A stretch of DNA of 10,944 bases, from assembly GCA_949068525.1 (NCBI GenBank), contig CARTIQ010000013.1, positions 1-10,944 on the forward strand, read 5' to 3'. The notes below the pieces were generated by a model that was given only the letters and a program-made list of their open reading frames with translations, did no database searches and was not told where the DNA came from. The translations under genes and the position numbers were made by a program. This document shows, piece after piece, positions 1 through 5,831 of this stretch (the stretch's first letter is position 1; each line of letters begins with the position of its first letter). Source of the DNA: an uncultured Eubacteriales bacterium (GTDB lineage Bacteria > Bacillota > Clostridia > Oscillospirales > Acutalibacteraceae).

Positions 1-76
1 TGGTTAGTGATGACCTGGGAAAATAGGGAGATGCCAACTTTTTATTTGTGAAAAACAGAAGGGATGATTTGAATTA

Positions 77-424
77 ATGAACAATGGAGATTTTTGGGAC
101 TTTTTTCAAAAGATCGTTAACGAATCAAAAATTATAATTGATCGTCCTAAGGGCTCACATCATCCTAATTTTCCGGACGCACCGCCTTATCCATTAGATT
201 ATGGTTTTTTAGAAGGGACTGCATCAATGGACGGCGAAGGAATAGATTGTTTTGTAGGCAGTTTAGGAGATAATGTTGTTAAAGGTGTTCTGTGCACTAT
301 TGATGCAAGGCAAAAAGATTCTGAAGTTAAGGTACTGATCGGGTGTACGGAAGATGAAATGAATATAGCTTGCGAACATTTAAATGGCCCGGATTTTTTT
401 AGAGCTATACTAGTAAAAAGATAA
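77..424 (+). CDS. Small inorganic pyrophosphatase-like protein
   Basis: This 115-aa protein resembles the short Firmicute relatives of family I inorganic pyrophosphatase, which hydrolyse PPi to phosphate in the cytoplasm. The visible signature is IDRPKGSHHP (about residues 21-30), then YPLDYGFLEGT (38-48) and a metal-site-like MDGEGID (51-57). In the classical enzyme the matching loop is DGDPLD, so one acidic position is Glu instead of Asp here. The C-terminal NGPDFFRAILVKR also fits the fold. At 115 aa it is much shorter than the 170-180 aa bacterial enzyme, and several outer active-site residues cannot be placed, so pyrophosphatase activity is inferred from the family and not certain. The ATG at 77 is the only good start, because an in-frame stop lies at 65-67. 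A weak AAGGG ribosome site precedes it. tRNA-Asn follows after 22 bases. Confidence 0.8.
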   Translation: MNNGDFWDFFQKIVNESKIIIDRPKGSHHPNFPDAPPYPLDYGFLEGTASMDGEGIDCFVGSLGDNVVKGVLCTIDARQKDSEVKVLIGCTEDEMNIACEHLNGPDFFRAILVKR

Positions 425-446
425 ATAAAGCGAAAAAACTGTATAA

Positions 447-521
447 TCCTCCTTAGCTCAGTGGTAGAGCATGCGGCTGTTAACCGCAGGGTCGTTGGTT
501 CAAGCCCAACAGGGGGAGCCA
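447..521 (+). tRNA. tRNA-Asn (anticodon GUU)
   Basis: A complete cloverleaf can be read by eye. The acceptor stem is 447-453 with 511-517 (one G-U pair), the D arm 456-470, and the anticodon stem 472-476 with 484-488. The anticodon GTT is at 479-481, and the T arm is 494-510 with loop TTCAAGC. The discriminator base is G518, as expected for tRNA-Asn, and the CCA end is encoded at 519-521. No good promoter is seen in the 22 bases after the pyrophosphatase-like gene (the TATAAT at 442-447 overlaps the tRNA 5' end), so co-transcription and processing from that gene is likely. Confidence 0.96.
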
Positions 522-522
522 A

Positions 523-547
523 AAAACCTCCATCAAATGGAGGTTTT
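523..547 (+). terminator. Rho-independent terminator after tRNA-Asn
   Basis: An 11-bp stem (523-533 with 537-547, core CCTCCAT/ATGGAGG) closes a CAA loop. It has A's on the 5' side and T's on the 3' side, so it could work on both strands. It lies two bases after the tRNA CCA and ends the rightward host unit. Confidence 0.85.
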
Positions 548-894
548 ATTATTCTCCAACAATAAAAAAGTTTTAATGAAAATATAAAAACTTATTCAGA
601 AAACCAACCGTACGAGCTGTAAACTGGAAAAAACAAACATGCTTTATTGAGTATAAAAAGGGGCGTAAAAAGAGATTTTTGTAATTGAAAATTTTTTACC
701 GCGCATAGCGCGGTTTATGATGGGAATATTTTGAAGGTAGAGGTGAACTAAAAAGGCTATTGCGAGATTTAACAAGTTTTTACATGTCTTGGGTTCCGTT
801 GAATTTTTTAGCAGTTTTTTGCACACCGTCTTATTTAAACCGTTTATCACAACAGAAATTTTTTATTTGTAATTAGTAAATCATATACTCATTT
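548..894. other. Intergenic region, no convincing gene
   Basis: This AT-rich stretch separates the rightward tRNA unit from the converging leftward three-gene unit. A 68-codon leftward reading frame (850 down to 644) begins with GTG, has no ribosome site and resembles nothing recognisable. I do not call it. Apart from the inverted repeat at 698-714 I see no promoter, RNA or repeat. Confidence 0.6.
698..714. repeat. GC-rich perfect inverted repeat
   Basis: ACCGCGC and GCGCGGT form a 7-bp perfect stem around an ATA loop in otherwise AT-rich DNA. Neither strand shows a proper T-run after it (the T-run lies on the wrong side), so it is a poor intrinsic terminator. It lies about 180 bases past the end of the leftward gene unit and could act as a 3' stabilising hairpin for that transcript. 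Confidence 0.5.
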
Positions 895-1428
895 TTATTT
901 TTCAAAGGTTTGGGCTACGTTATTATTGTATAAAGCCGAAATCATATCGAAGGTTTTCTTATCAATTATCCCTTTTTGTTCTATGTTGAAAAGTTTTTGC
1001 AGTTCTTTTACTAAAGTAGCACTTTTTTCATCGTGTGTCCCACTTATATTGAATTCGGCAAAATTTTCAAAATAAATCGATATAAAATGCAGCATTGCCT
1101 GGATTATATAGATGCACATCGGGCTGTCGCCTAGGGTTATAGAGAAGTCTGTGTCATTAGGAAATGCCATAGGCCGCGAACATGCCTCCTCATATTCGTA
1201 GACCTCGTTAAAGACGGCTACAATCTTGTTCCACGTGATAAAATCGACTATACCAGTAACCGAAATTTTAAATGTTTTCTGAAATTCCATAACGGATTCT
1301 CGAGTTTGTTCCGAAAAAATTCCATCCGGAATAACTGCCGGTACAGTGTTGTAATAGTAAGAAATAGTCCGTAAAAAATATTGTAAGTTCCGGACAGGCT
1401 CGCCAGGCTTTAAAACAGTTCTGTTCAT
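895..1428 (-). CDS. Two-repeat peptidoglycan-binding protein
   Basis: This 177-aa protein consists almost wholly of two peptidoglycan-binding (PG_binding_1-type) repeats. Repeat one, about residues 5-73, carries the usual pattern: a Leu-rich helix, then IPDGIFSEQTRESVMEFQK and GIVDFITWNKI. Repeat two, about 95-168, is more divergent (GTHDEKSATLVKELQK, GIIDKKTFDMI). No signal peptide or catalytic domain is visible, so it probably binds cell wall, possibly forespore peptidoglycan, or partners the protein encoded upstream. Its ATG overlaps the stop of the upstream gene as ATGA, and a weak AGGTAGGG site lies upstream, which suggests translational coupling. The repeats are of the same kind as the three in the upstream gene, and a single ancestral multi-repeat protein split in two is an alternative. 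The start is convincing because repeat one is complete. Confidence 0.8.
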   Translation of the reverse strand: MNRTVLKPGEPVRNLQYFLRTISYYYNTVPAVIPDGIFSEQTRESVMEFQKTFKISVTGIVDFITWNKIVAVFNEVYEYEEACSRPMAFPNDTDFSITLGDSPMCIYIIQAMLHFISIYFENFAEFNISGTHDEKSATLVKELQKLFNIEQKGIIDKKTFDMISALYNNNVAQTFEK

Positions 1429-2867
1429 ATACTTGTAACCCTACCTTTCGCCGCATCGCTTTGACCAAGTTTTAGCTCATAACCTGGGTACTGCGTTGGC
1501 TGTGGATTTTTAGAACTTACAACGTCTAAGTAAGTTCCACCAATACTGTTCCAAGTTGCTCTGTCGACCTCTCCGGTCACCTTAAGTCCGAACTCCTTTT
1601 GATATTGTATAACGGAATTCATCGTCTCTTCGTTATATTCGCCGGTAACCGCAACTGGCGCGATGTTTGGGTTGATGTCCGAAATATTATTGATATACTG
1701 CTGAAGAGTCACGACCTCTTCGCCCTTGGAGCCAAGCTTTAGTGTTGTGCCGCTAAACGGAATAAATCTGCTGGTTGTGTTGTTTTCGTCAAAGACTGTG
1801 GTTACGATTCCGCGAAACTCTCGGTAAATTTCGTTCCAGGTTGTGTCGTTCACTATGCCGGTCTGAGGTAGGTCCTCGCTTTTTTGAAAGGCAATCACCG
1901 CCTCTGTGGTTTGAGGCCCAAAGGTTCCGGTTATTTCTATAAATGGGATGAAGTCATAAAACTGCGCCAACACCGACAAAAAGTATTGCAGAACATACAC
2001 TTTTTCGCCGCGGTTCCCTTCGGAAATAGCGTCAGGATAGGACAGGTTTATTCCAAACAACCGCTGTCCCTGCGACTCAAGCTCTCCTAGCTTGTTAACG
2101 GCAACATATAGATATACAAGTTTATACCAGGTAGATTTGCCCACGATTCCGTCGGGAGTTAGGTTGAAGATCTGCTGAAATACCGTTACGGCGCGCTCAG
2201 TGCTCTCACCAAAGATGCCGTCGATAGGATTGATATTTGGGATAGACGGGTAATTCTGTGCGATTCTAACCAAAGATCGTTGAATCACCACAACATAATC
2301 GCCAATAGATCCGCGCTGTAAAGGGTAGCCAGGATAAGAAGCCTGCGAATCGGCCACTGGTGCATCTTGAACTAACTCAATATTGTAGCCATAATAGTAC
2401 TTTAAAATGTTGATGGAGCTATAACCCTGATTTGCTAACTCTTCACTGCCCCACTGAGAAAGTCCGTTACAAGTAGAGGTAGTTCCATTGCAATAAATTG
2501 CGGCCAATGGCTCTGCATAGCCTATTCTTCGGATATAATTGTTAAAGATATTGTCAACTATTCTACCGATGTTATCAAAAATATTTCTGCCGGGGGAAAA
2601 GGCCTGGTCGTAGGCTGTAGAGTTTGTGATGTTAAACGTGTAGCCCTGGCTAGGATAGTGCTCTAGGTAGATCCGATTTAGTGCGAACGAAATTTGCGCA
2701 TAAATATTTGCATAAATGGCGGACTCGTTCCAGGTTGGGTAAATCTCGCTCGAGGCCACGTTTTTGATGTAATCTGGAAAAGACACAGTAACATTTTGCG
2801 CGCTGCTGTTTGGAGTACCAAGGTGGACGGTTATGTAACTTGGCACGTATGGGTTTATTATTGGCAT
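1425..2867 (-). CDS. SpoIID-like domain protein with three peptidoglycan-binding repeats
   Basis: This 480-aa protein has a short N-terminal segment (1-38). A SpoIID-like region (about 40-165) follows, with ESAIYANIYAQISFAL (48-63) matching the EALKAQAVAARTYAL helix of SpoIID-family transglycosylases, and CNGLSQWGS (133-141) matching the family's GMSQYGA motif. Three PG_binding_1-type repeats follow at about 186-256, 284-352 and 378-448, each ending in the GIV..TW or GEVDRATW pattern. SpoIID enzymes cleave glycan strands during spore engulfment. Glu48 aligns with their catalytic Glu by eye, but the Cys/His zinc site typical of SpoIID is not evident, so activity is uncertain. There is no signal peptide. 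The ATG follows GTGAGG with a long spacer and is 22 bases after the upstream gene. The short tail PGYELKLGQSDAAKGRVTSI looks like the beginning of a fourth repeat that stops. A role in sporulation is inferred. Confidence 0.8.
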   Translation of the reverse strand: MPIINPYVPSYITVHLGTPNSSAQNVTVSFPDYIKNVASSEIYPTWNESAIYANIYAQISFALNRIYLEHYPSQGYTFNITNSTAYDQAFSPGRNIFDNIGRIVDNIFNNYIRRIGYAEPLAAIYCNGTTSTCNGLSQWGSEELANQGYSSINILKYYYGYNIELVQDAPVADSQASYPGYPLQRGSIGDYVVVIQRSLVRIAQNYPSIPNINPIDGIFGESTERAVTVFQQIFNLTPDGIVGKSTWYKLVYLYVAVNKLGELESQGQRLFGINLSYPDAISEGNRGEKVYVLQYFLSVLAQFYDFIPFIEITGTFGPQTTEAVIAFQKSEDLPQTGIVNDTTWNEIYREFRGIVTTVFDENNTTSRFIPFSGTTLKLGSKGEEVVTLQQYINNISDINPNIAPVAVTGEYNEETMNSVIQYQKEFGLKVTGEVDRATWNSIGGTYLDVVSSKNPQPTQYPGYELKLGQSDAAKGRVTSI

Positions 2868-2889
2868 AATTAATGTCGCCTCACTTTGA

Positions 2890-3273
2890 TTATAAATTTT
2901 GAGATGGAGTTGTTCTATTTATGGTTCTGTCCTGGGGTTTACTGTTTTCTGTTAGTGGAATCAATTCAACATTTTGCAAAGTTTGAGTATTTGCAAAAAC
3001 CTGAACATCACTTATATTCAAAGTATAATACGATGGGTGCGAGATTTTTACATTACAAACAGCAAAAGCTGTTTCTTTAGATGGACTCAAAGACAAATCT
3101 AAAGCCGGTGTTTCTATTTCTATTTGATCGGTTTTTCCTGTAGCTCCCGTTAACCTAAAGCCTAAAAGTTTTGGCCCTGCTTCATTACCATCTGTAACAG
3201 AAACCTGCGCATTTCTAAGCGGAAGTTGTGCTCGAGAGGTATAAACATTAACAACAATATATCCTGTAGCCAA
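2890..3273 (-). CDS. Beta-rich carboxypeptidase-regulatory-like protein, TTG start
   Basis: This 127-aa protein begins MATGYIVVNVYTSRAQLPL. It reads as a beta-sandwich of the carboxypeptidase-regulatory/transthyretin-like kind: an N-terminal strand, LPLRNAQVSVTD, a GATGKTDQIEIETPAL segment, a YYTLNISDVQVF strand and a polar C-tail. Proteins starting this way accompany SpoIID-like/peptidoglycan-binding genes in Clostridia, as far as I recall. Its role is unknown, perhaps as an assembly or scaffold partner. The frame is open up to 3465, but I choose the TTG at 3273-3271: it follows the only ribosome site (AAGGGGG, 11-base spacer), and the 64 codons above it look non-coding (a Phe/Lys-rich, unstructured translation). 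It is the first gene of the leftward unit and has no signal peptide. Confidence 0.7.
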   Translation of the reverse strand: MATGYIVVNVYTSRAQLPLRNAQVSVTDGNEAGPKLLGFRLTGATGKTDQIEIETPALDLSLSPSKETAFAVCNVKISHPSYYTLNISDVQVFANTQTLQNVELIPLTENSKPQDRTINRTTPSQNL

Positions 3274-3376
3274 AATAAATCTTTCCCCCTTAAAAAATTG
3301 TACTTTAAATAATATAAAAAAACTCAGCATTTTATGATTAATAAAGACGTTTTTGAAGTAATATTCGTTGCAAATT

Positions 3377-3405
3377 TTTATAATAAAATTAAGTTTTGCC
3401 CCCAA
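3377..3405 (-). promoter_or_regulatory. Possible sigma-A-like promoter for the leftward unit
   Basis: Reading leftward, TTGGGG (3405-3400) and TATAAA (3382-3377) are separated by exactly 17 bases, giving a leader of about 95 bases before the TTG start. The -35 match is only moderate. I looked for SigE-, SigG- and SigK-like elements, as a sporulation role would suggest, and found none with correct spacing. Confidence 0.3.
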
Positions 3406-3458
3406 ATATGCGCATCTGCGTTGCAAAAAGGTAAGATCAATAAAATTTCTAACTGGTT

Positions 3459-3489
3459 TTAACATAAAGGAGCAAATTACGCATATAAT
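3459..3489 (+). promoter_or_regulatory. Possible promoter for asnB
   Basis: TTAACA (3459-3464) and a perfect TATAAT (3484-3489) are separated by 19 bases, longer than ideal. Transcription would begin near 3496, about 14 bases before the terminator-like hairpin at 3510. A further TATAAT at 3379-3384 has no good -35. Confidence 0.35.
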
Positions 3490-3509
3490 TTAATACTAAA
3501 GGTTTGGAC

Positions 3510-3537
3510 GTCACAATATTTGATTGTGGCTTTTTTT
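3510..3537 (+). terminator. Terminator-like hairpin in the asnB leader
   Basis: GTCACAAT (3510-3517) pairs with ATTGTGGC (3523-3530) around a 5-base loop, with one G-U pair. Seven T's (3531-3537) follow directly. The Shine-Dalgarno sequence of asnB begins at the next base. No rightward gene lies upstream, so this is either an attenuator for asnB or the relic of a lost gene. No T-box signature (GGGTGGWACCGCG) is present. Confidence 0.65.
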
Positions 3538-3554
3538 GAGGAGGAATGGTTGTG
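3538..3554 (+). promoter_or_regulatory. Ribosome binding site fixing the GTG start of asnB
   Basis: GAGGAGG (3538-3544) is 7 bases before GTG (3552-3554) but only one base before the ATG at 3546. The following codon is TGC. Class II amidotransferases need Cys directly after the removed initiator Met, so both spacing and chemistry select GTG. Confidence 0.85.
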
Positions 3555-4985
3555 TGCGGAATTGCTGGATGGGTTGATTATGAGAATGACATAAGTGAAA
3601 CTACGTCGATTTTAAATAGGATGTCACAAAGCTTAGCAAGAAGAGGCCCGGATGCAAGCGGGTTTCATAAGGAAAGACACGCAGCGTTGATACACCGACG
3701 GCTTGTTGTTATAGACCCGGAAAACGGAAGCCAGCCAATGCGAATAGCTTACAATGATGAAGATTATACCCTGGTTTATAATGGAGAGCTCTATAACACA
3801 GAAGAGATCCAAAGCGAGTTAAAGACGCTTGGGTACACGTTCAAGGGGTATTCAGACACAGAAGTACTGCTGGTATCGTTTATTCACTGGCGAGAAAAAT
3901 GCGTGGAGAAGATAAACGGAATCTTTGCGTTTGCCGTTTGGGACACAAAAGCACAGACGCTGTTTCTAGCACGTGACAGAATAGGGGTAAAACCACTATT
4001 TTTTTATCATTATAATAATAGCGGATTAATTTTCGGATCAGAAATAAAAACGCTTCTTTGCAATCCGCGTATAGAGCCCAAAATTGATGAAGAAGGATTA
4101 ATGGAGCTATTCTTTATAGGCCCCGGCAGATCCCCAGGCAATGGGATTATTCGCGGAGTAAAAGAGCTAAAACCCGGAGAGTACGCATATTTTTCAAAGG
4201 ATAGCGGGTTAAAAATTAATCGATATTGGACGCTTAAGGCACGAGAGTTTGAGGATAACTTTAATGTTGCGGTAGAGAAGACGCGCTATTTGGTGACGGA
4301 TGCAGTTGAGCGACAGCTGGTTTCGGATGTTCCAGTATGCTGCTTTTTGTCTGGTGGCCTAGATTCAAGCATAATTTCTAAGGTTGCAGCAGATTACTAT
4401 AAAAAAAGCGGCAGGGGAAAGCTATCGACTTATTCTGTTGACTATATTGACAATGTGAAGTATTTTAAGGAAAGTATTTTTCAACCCAATTCAGACGCGG
4501 AATATATAAAGACAATGGTCGACGCAATACGTTCAAAGCATAATTATGTGGTTTTGGACAATGAAGCTTTAGTGGATGCGCTAACCGAAGCAACCTTAGC
4601 GCGCGATCTTCCCGGCATGGCGGATATAGACTCTTCACTGCTATTATTTTGTAGAGAGATAAAAAAGAAATTCACGGTAGCGCTTTCGGGAGAATGCTCC
4701 GATGAAATTTTTGGCGGATACCCGTGGTATCATAATAAAGAAATCTTATTTACAGACACGTTCCCGTGGGCGCGCTCACTTGAAGTTAGAAAAAAAATAT
4801 GGAAGCAAAATTTTTTAAAGGACGTGGACGATTTCGTGCGCCAAAAGTATCTGGATACAGTAAATCGAGCAGAGAAATTGCCGCACGAAAATAAGTTCAA
4901 TGCCCGGATGCGGGAATTGTTCATGCTGAATATAACGTGGTTTATGCAAACGCTGCTTGATAATAAAAACACAATAGTAAAATAA
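3552..4985 (+). CDS. asnB: Asparagine synthetase (glutamine-hydrolysing), C-terminally truncated
   Basis: The enzyme makes Asn from Asp, using glutamine and ATP. The N-terminal glutaminase domain starts MCGIAGWVD, with Cys2 as nucleophile, followed by RRGPD (30-34), YNGELYN (77-83) and SDTEVLL (101-107). The synthetase domain carries the PP-loop SGGLDSS (267-273) and LSGECSDEIFGGYPW (378-392). The family match continues to WFMQTLLD near residue 470, where relatives go on with a conserved RxSM..GLEVRVPF segment and about 130 more residues. Here five or so unrelated codons and a TAA follow. The product of 477 aa (relatives of this subtype are about 600-615) therefore lacks the end of the synthetase domain and may retain only glutaminase activity or be dead. 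The break coincides with the change to phage genes, so interruption by phage integration or a deletion is inferred. Confidence 0.9.
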   Translation: MCGIAGWVDYENDISETTSILNRMSQSLARRGPDASGFHKERHAALIHRRLVVIDPENGSQPMRIAYNDEDYTLVYNGELYNTEEIQSELKTLGYTFKGYSDTEVLLVSFIHWREKCVEKINGIFAFAVWDTKAQTLFLARDRIGVKPLFFYHYNNSGLIFGSEIKTLLCNPRIEPKIDEEGLMELFFIGPGRSPGNGIIRGVKELKPGEYAYFSKDSGLKINRYWTLKAREFEDNFNVAVEKTRYLVTDAVERQLVSDVPVCCFLSGGLDSSIISKVAADYYKKSGRGKLSTYSVDYIDNVKYFKESIFQPNSDAEYIKTMVDAIRSKHNYVVLDNEALVDALTEATLARDLPGMADIDSSLLLFCREIKKKFTVALSGECSDEIFGGYPWYHNKEILFTDTFPWARSLEVRKKIWKQNFLKDVDDFVRQKYLDTVNRAEKLPHENKFNARMRELFMLNITWFMQTLLDNKNTIVK

Positions 4986-4990
4986 CGCTG
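4962..4990. other. Host/phage junction, candidate attachment site
   Basis: AsnB homology ends around GATAATAAAAACACA (about 4959-4973), and everything to the right is phage-like. No duplicated core can be recognised because only one end is in the window. The exact crossover base cannot be set from sequence alone. Confidence 0.4.
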
Positions 4991-5028
4991 TTCATTTTTT
5001 GAGGTAAAGTTTTAATATTTATATGTGA

Positions 5029-5052
5029 GGCTCAGGTTTTTCTGAGTCTTTT
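5029..5052 (+). terminator. Terminator just inside the phage segment
   Basis: GGCTCAG (5029-5035) pairs with CTGAGTC (5042-5048) with one G-U pair and a 6-base loop, and is followed by TTTT. It would stop read-through from asnB into the phage genes. A weak TTGAGG/TATGTG promoter-like pair lies just in front (4999-5027). Confidence 0.6.
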
Positions 5053-5081
5053 GTTATGCACTAAAGAAGGAGGTATCTATT

Positions 5082-5135
5082 ATGCAAGATATCTTAGAGC
5101 TTGCAGAAAAATACAAACAAGAAAACCAAAAATGA
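5082..5135 (+). CDS. 17-residue ORF (possible leader peptide)
   Basis: The ORF reads MQDILELAEKYKQENQK, a charged, probably helical peptide. It is preceded by a very strong AGAAGGAGG site (5065-5073) with an 8-base spacer, and its stop is followed immediately by the ribosome site of the next gene. The ribosome site is the main support, as the ORF is far too short for codon statistics or family recognition. It could be a true micropeptide, a leader that couples translation of the next gene, or the cut-down beginning of a longer gene. Confidence 0.45.
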   Translation: MQDILELAEKYKQENQK

Positions 5136-5149
5136 AGGAGGAAGAGCCA

Positions 5150-5338
5150 ATGCTAACACTATTTGCAACAGCGACCGCAGTACTTGCCTTATTAGCGATC
5201 TACCAAGAACGAAAATACCGGTTTTTTCACGAGTTTACGCTAACAATATTCCGCGAGGTGTGCCGTAAATGGGACCCGACCGAGCCTGTTTTTACGAAGC
5301 ACCGCGAAAAAGCGAAAACTCAAAGTAAGAATTGCTAA
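5150..5338 (+). CDS. Small membrane-anchored phage protein
   Basis: This 62-aa protein has one hydrophobic segment at residues 2-18 (LTLFATATAVLALLAIY). A basic, aromatic stretch (QERKYRFFHEF) follows, and the tail is polar and Lys-rich. The charge pattern suggests the C-terminal part lies in the cytoplasm. I do not recognise a family. The ATG at 5150 is chosen because AAGGAGG at 5135-5141 stands 8 bases before it. The open frame extends further upstream, but without a ribosome site, and there it overlaps the 17-codon ORF. Its position at the head of an early phage operon suggests an accessory membrane protein, such as one affecting the host or superinfection. That is a guess from position only. 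Confidence 0.6.
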   Translation: MLTLFATATAVLALLAIYQERKYRFFHEFTLTIFREVCRKWDPTEPVFTKHREKAKTQSKNC

Positions 5339-5361
5339 AAAAGAAATAAAAACAAACATAG

Positions 5362-5386
5362 GAAGGGCCGCATCACGCGGCTCTTC
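5362..5386 (+). terminator. Strong hairpin between the two small membrane genes
   Basis: GAAGGGCCGC (5362-5371) pairs with GCGGCTCTTC (5377-5386) over 10 bp with one G-U pair and the loop ATCAC. The following TTCAATTTAA is a poor T-run, so it may be a partial terminator or an RNA-stability or processing hairpin that sets different levels of the genes before and after it. Confidence 0.5.
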
Positions 5387-5409
5387 TTCAATTTAATGGA
5401 GGAAAAATT

Positions 5410-5598
5410 ATGGAAACAATTTTATTAATAATCATCCTAATCATGGGCCTGTTCGTTTTAAAGATGGCGATAAAGCTGAATCGGCTGGAAGAAAAAACGC
5501 TCCAAGCCTTTCGGATAATCTGCGACGACGTCAAAATGAACAGAGAGAGAATTAACGCATGCTTAGCGCGCTTTGCACACGAGGAGGACGCAGAATGA
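5410..5598 (+). CDS. Small single-pass membrane protein with helical tail
   Basis: This 62-aa protein has a strongly hydrophobic N-terminus (residues 2-20, ETILLIIILIMGLFVLKMA). An amphipathic, charged region (KLNRLEEKTLQAFRIICDDVKMNRERI) follows that could form a coiled coil, and the end is acidic. I recognise no family. An ATGGAGGA-type ribosome site stands just before the ATG at 5410. The stop overlaps the ATG of the next gene as ATGA. Together with the previous gene it makes a pair of small one-pass membrane proteins at the head of the phage operon. Their role is unknown. Confidence 0.65.
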   Translation: METILLIIILIMGLFVLKMAIKLNRLEEKTLQAFRIICDDVKMNRERINACLARFAHEEDAE

Positions 5599-5831
5599 TA
5601 ACGCTTTTAGCCGAAAAAGAATATTTAACTCCGCAGGATAACGAAGCCGTGCCGGTTACAAAATGCTTTTTTTGCTGCGAAACAATCTATTCTGGCGATG
5701 AATTTTATAGGCTGGATGGCCTTAATTGCTGCGAGGACTGCTTGGACAAGCATTATAAAGTTATAGCGGAGCCAATAGACTGGGAAGCTGACGAGGCTGA
5801 CTTTGAACATGATGACGTGGAGGTACTATAA
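5595..5831 (+). CDS. Small Cys-rich, putative zinc-binding phage protein
   Basis: This 78-aa protein has paired CxxC motifs, C24-x2-C27 and C46-x2-C49, with additional Cys at 28 and 45. They flank a short YSGDEFYRLDG hairpin-like segment, as in a zinc ribbon or LIM-like knuckle. The C-terminal 20 residues are very acidic (EADEADFEHDDVEV). Zinc binding is inferred. The function is unknown, perhaps a protein adaptor in replication given the next gene. The start at 5595 is chosen because it overlaps the previous stop as ATGA and has GAGGAGG at 5581-5587. An upstream in-frame ATG at 5559 lacks such a site. The next gene starts one base after the stop. Confidence 0.7.
   Translation: MITLLAEKEYLTPQDNEAVPVTKCFFCCETIYSGDEFYRLDGLNCCEDCLDKHYKVIAEPIDWEADEADFEHDDVEVL

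Noticed and set aside
1..51. Possible 3' end of an upstream gene (frame one reads to a stop at 49-51, frame three ends VSDDLGK at 24-26)
   Set aside because: Two frames are equally possible, and 8-16 residues are too few to recognise a protein.
199..522. Leftward 107-codon frame starting MAPPVGLEPTTLRLTAACSTTELRR
   Set aside because: Its beginning is the antisense of tRNA-Asn, a well-known false protein that recurs in databases. The remainder is antisense of the pyrophosphatase-like gene.
644..850. Leftward 68-codon frame
   Set aside because: GTG start, no ribosome site, no recognisable domain, in AT-rich intergenic DNA.
1268..1468. Leftward 66-codon frame at the junction of the two peptidoglycan-binding genes, considered as sign of a frameshift
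   Set aside because: The 177-aa protein begins with a complete repeat and an ATGA overlap, so two genes explain the data without a shift.
3274..3465. N-terminal extension of the 127-aa beta-rich protein, with a hydrophobic MLSFFILFKVQFF segment that could look like a signal peptide
   Set aside because: There is no ribosome site before either upstream ATG, and the best site stands before TTG 3273, where homology of the protein family seems to begin.
3301..3545. T-box riboswitch for asparagine in the asnB leader
   Set aside because: No T-box sequence or specifier-like Stem I was found. Only the terminator-like hairpin is present.
3546..3551. ATG 3546 as the start of asnB
   Set aside because: Only one base from the Shine-Dalgarno sequence, and it would put two extra residues before the catalytic Cys.
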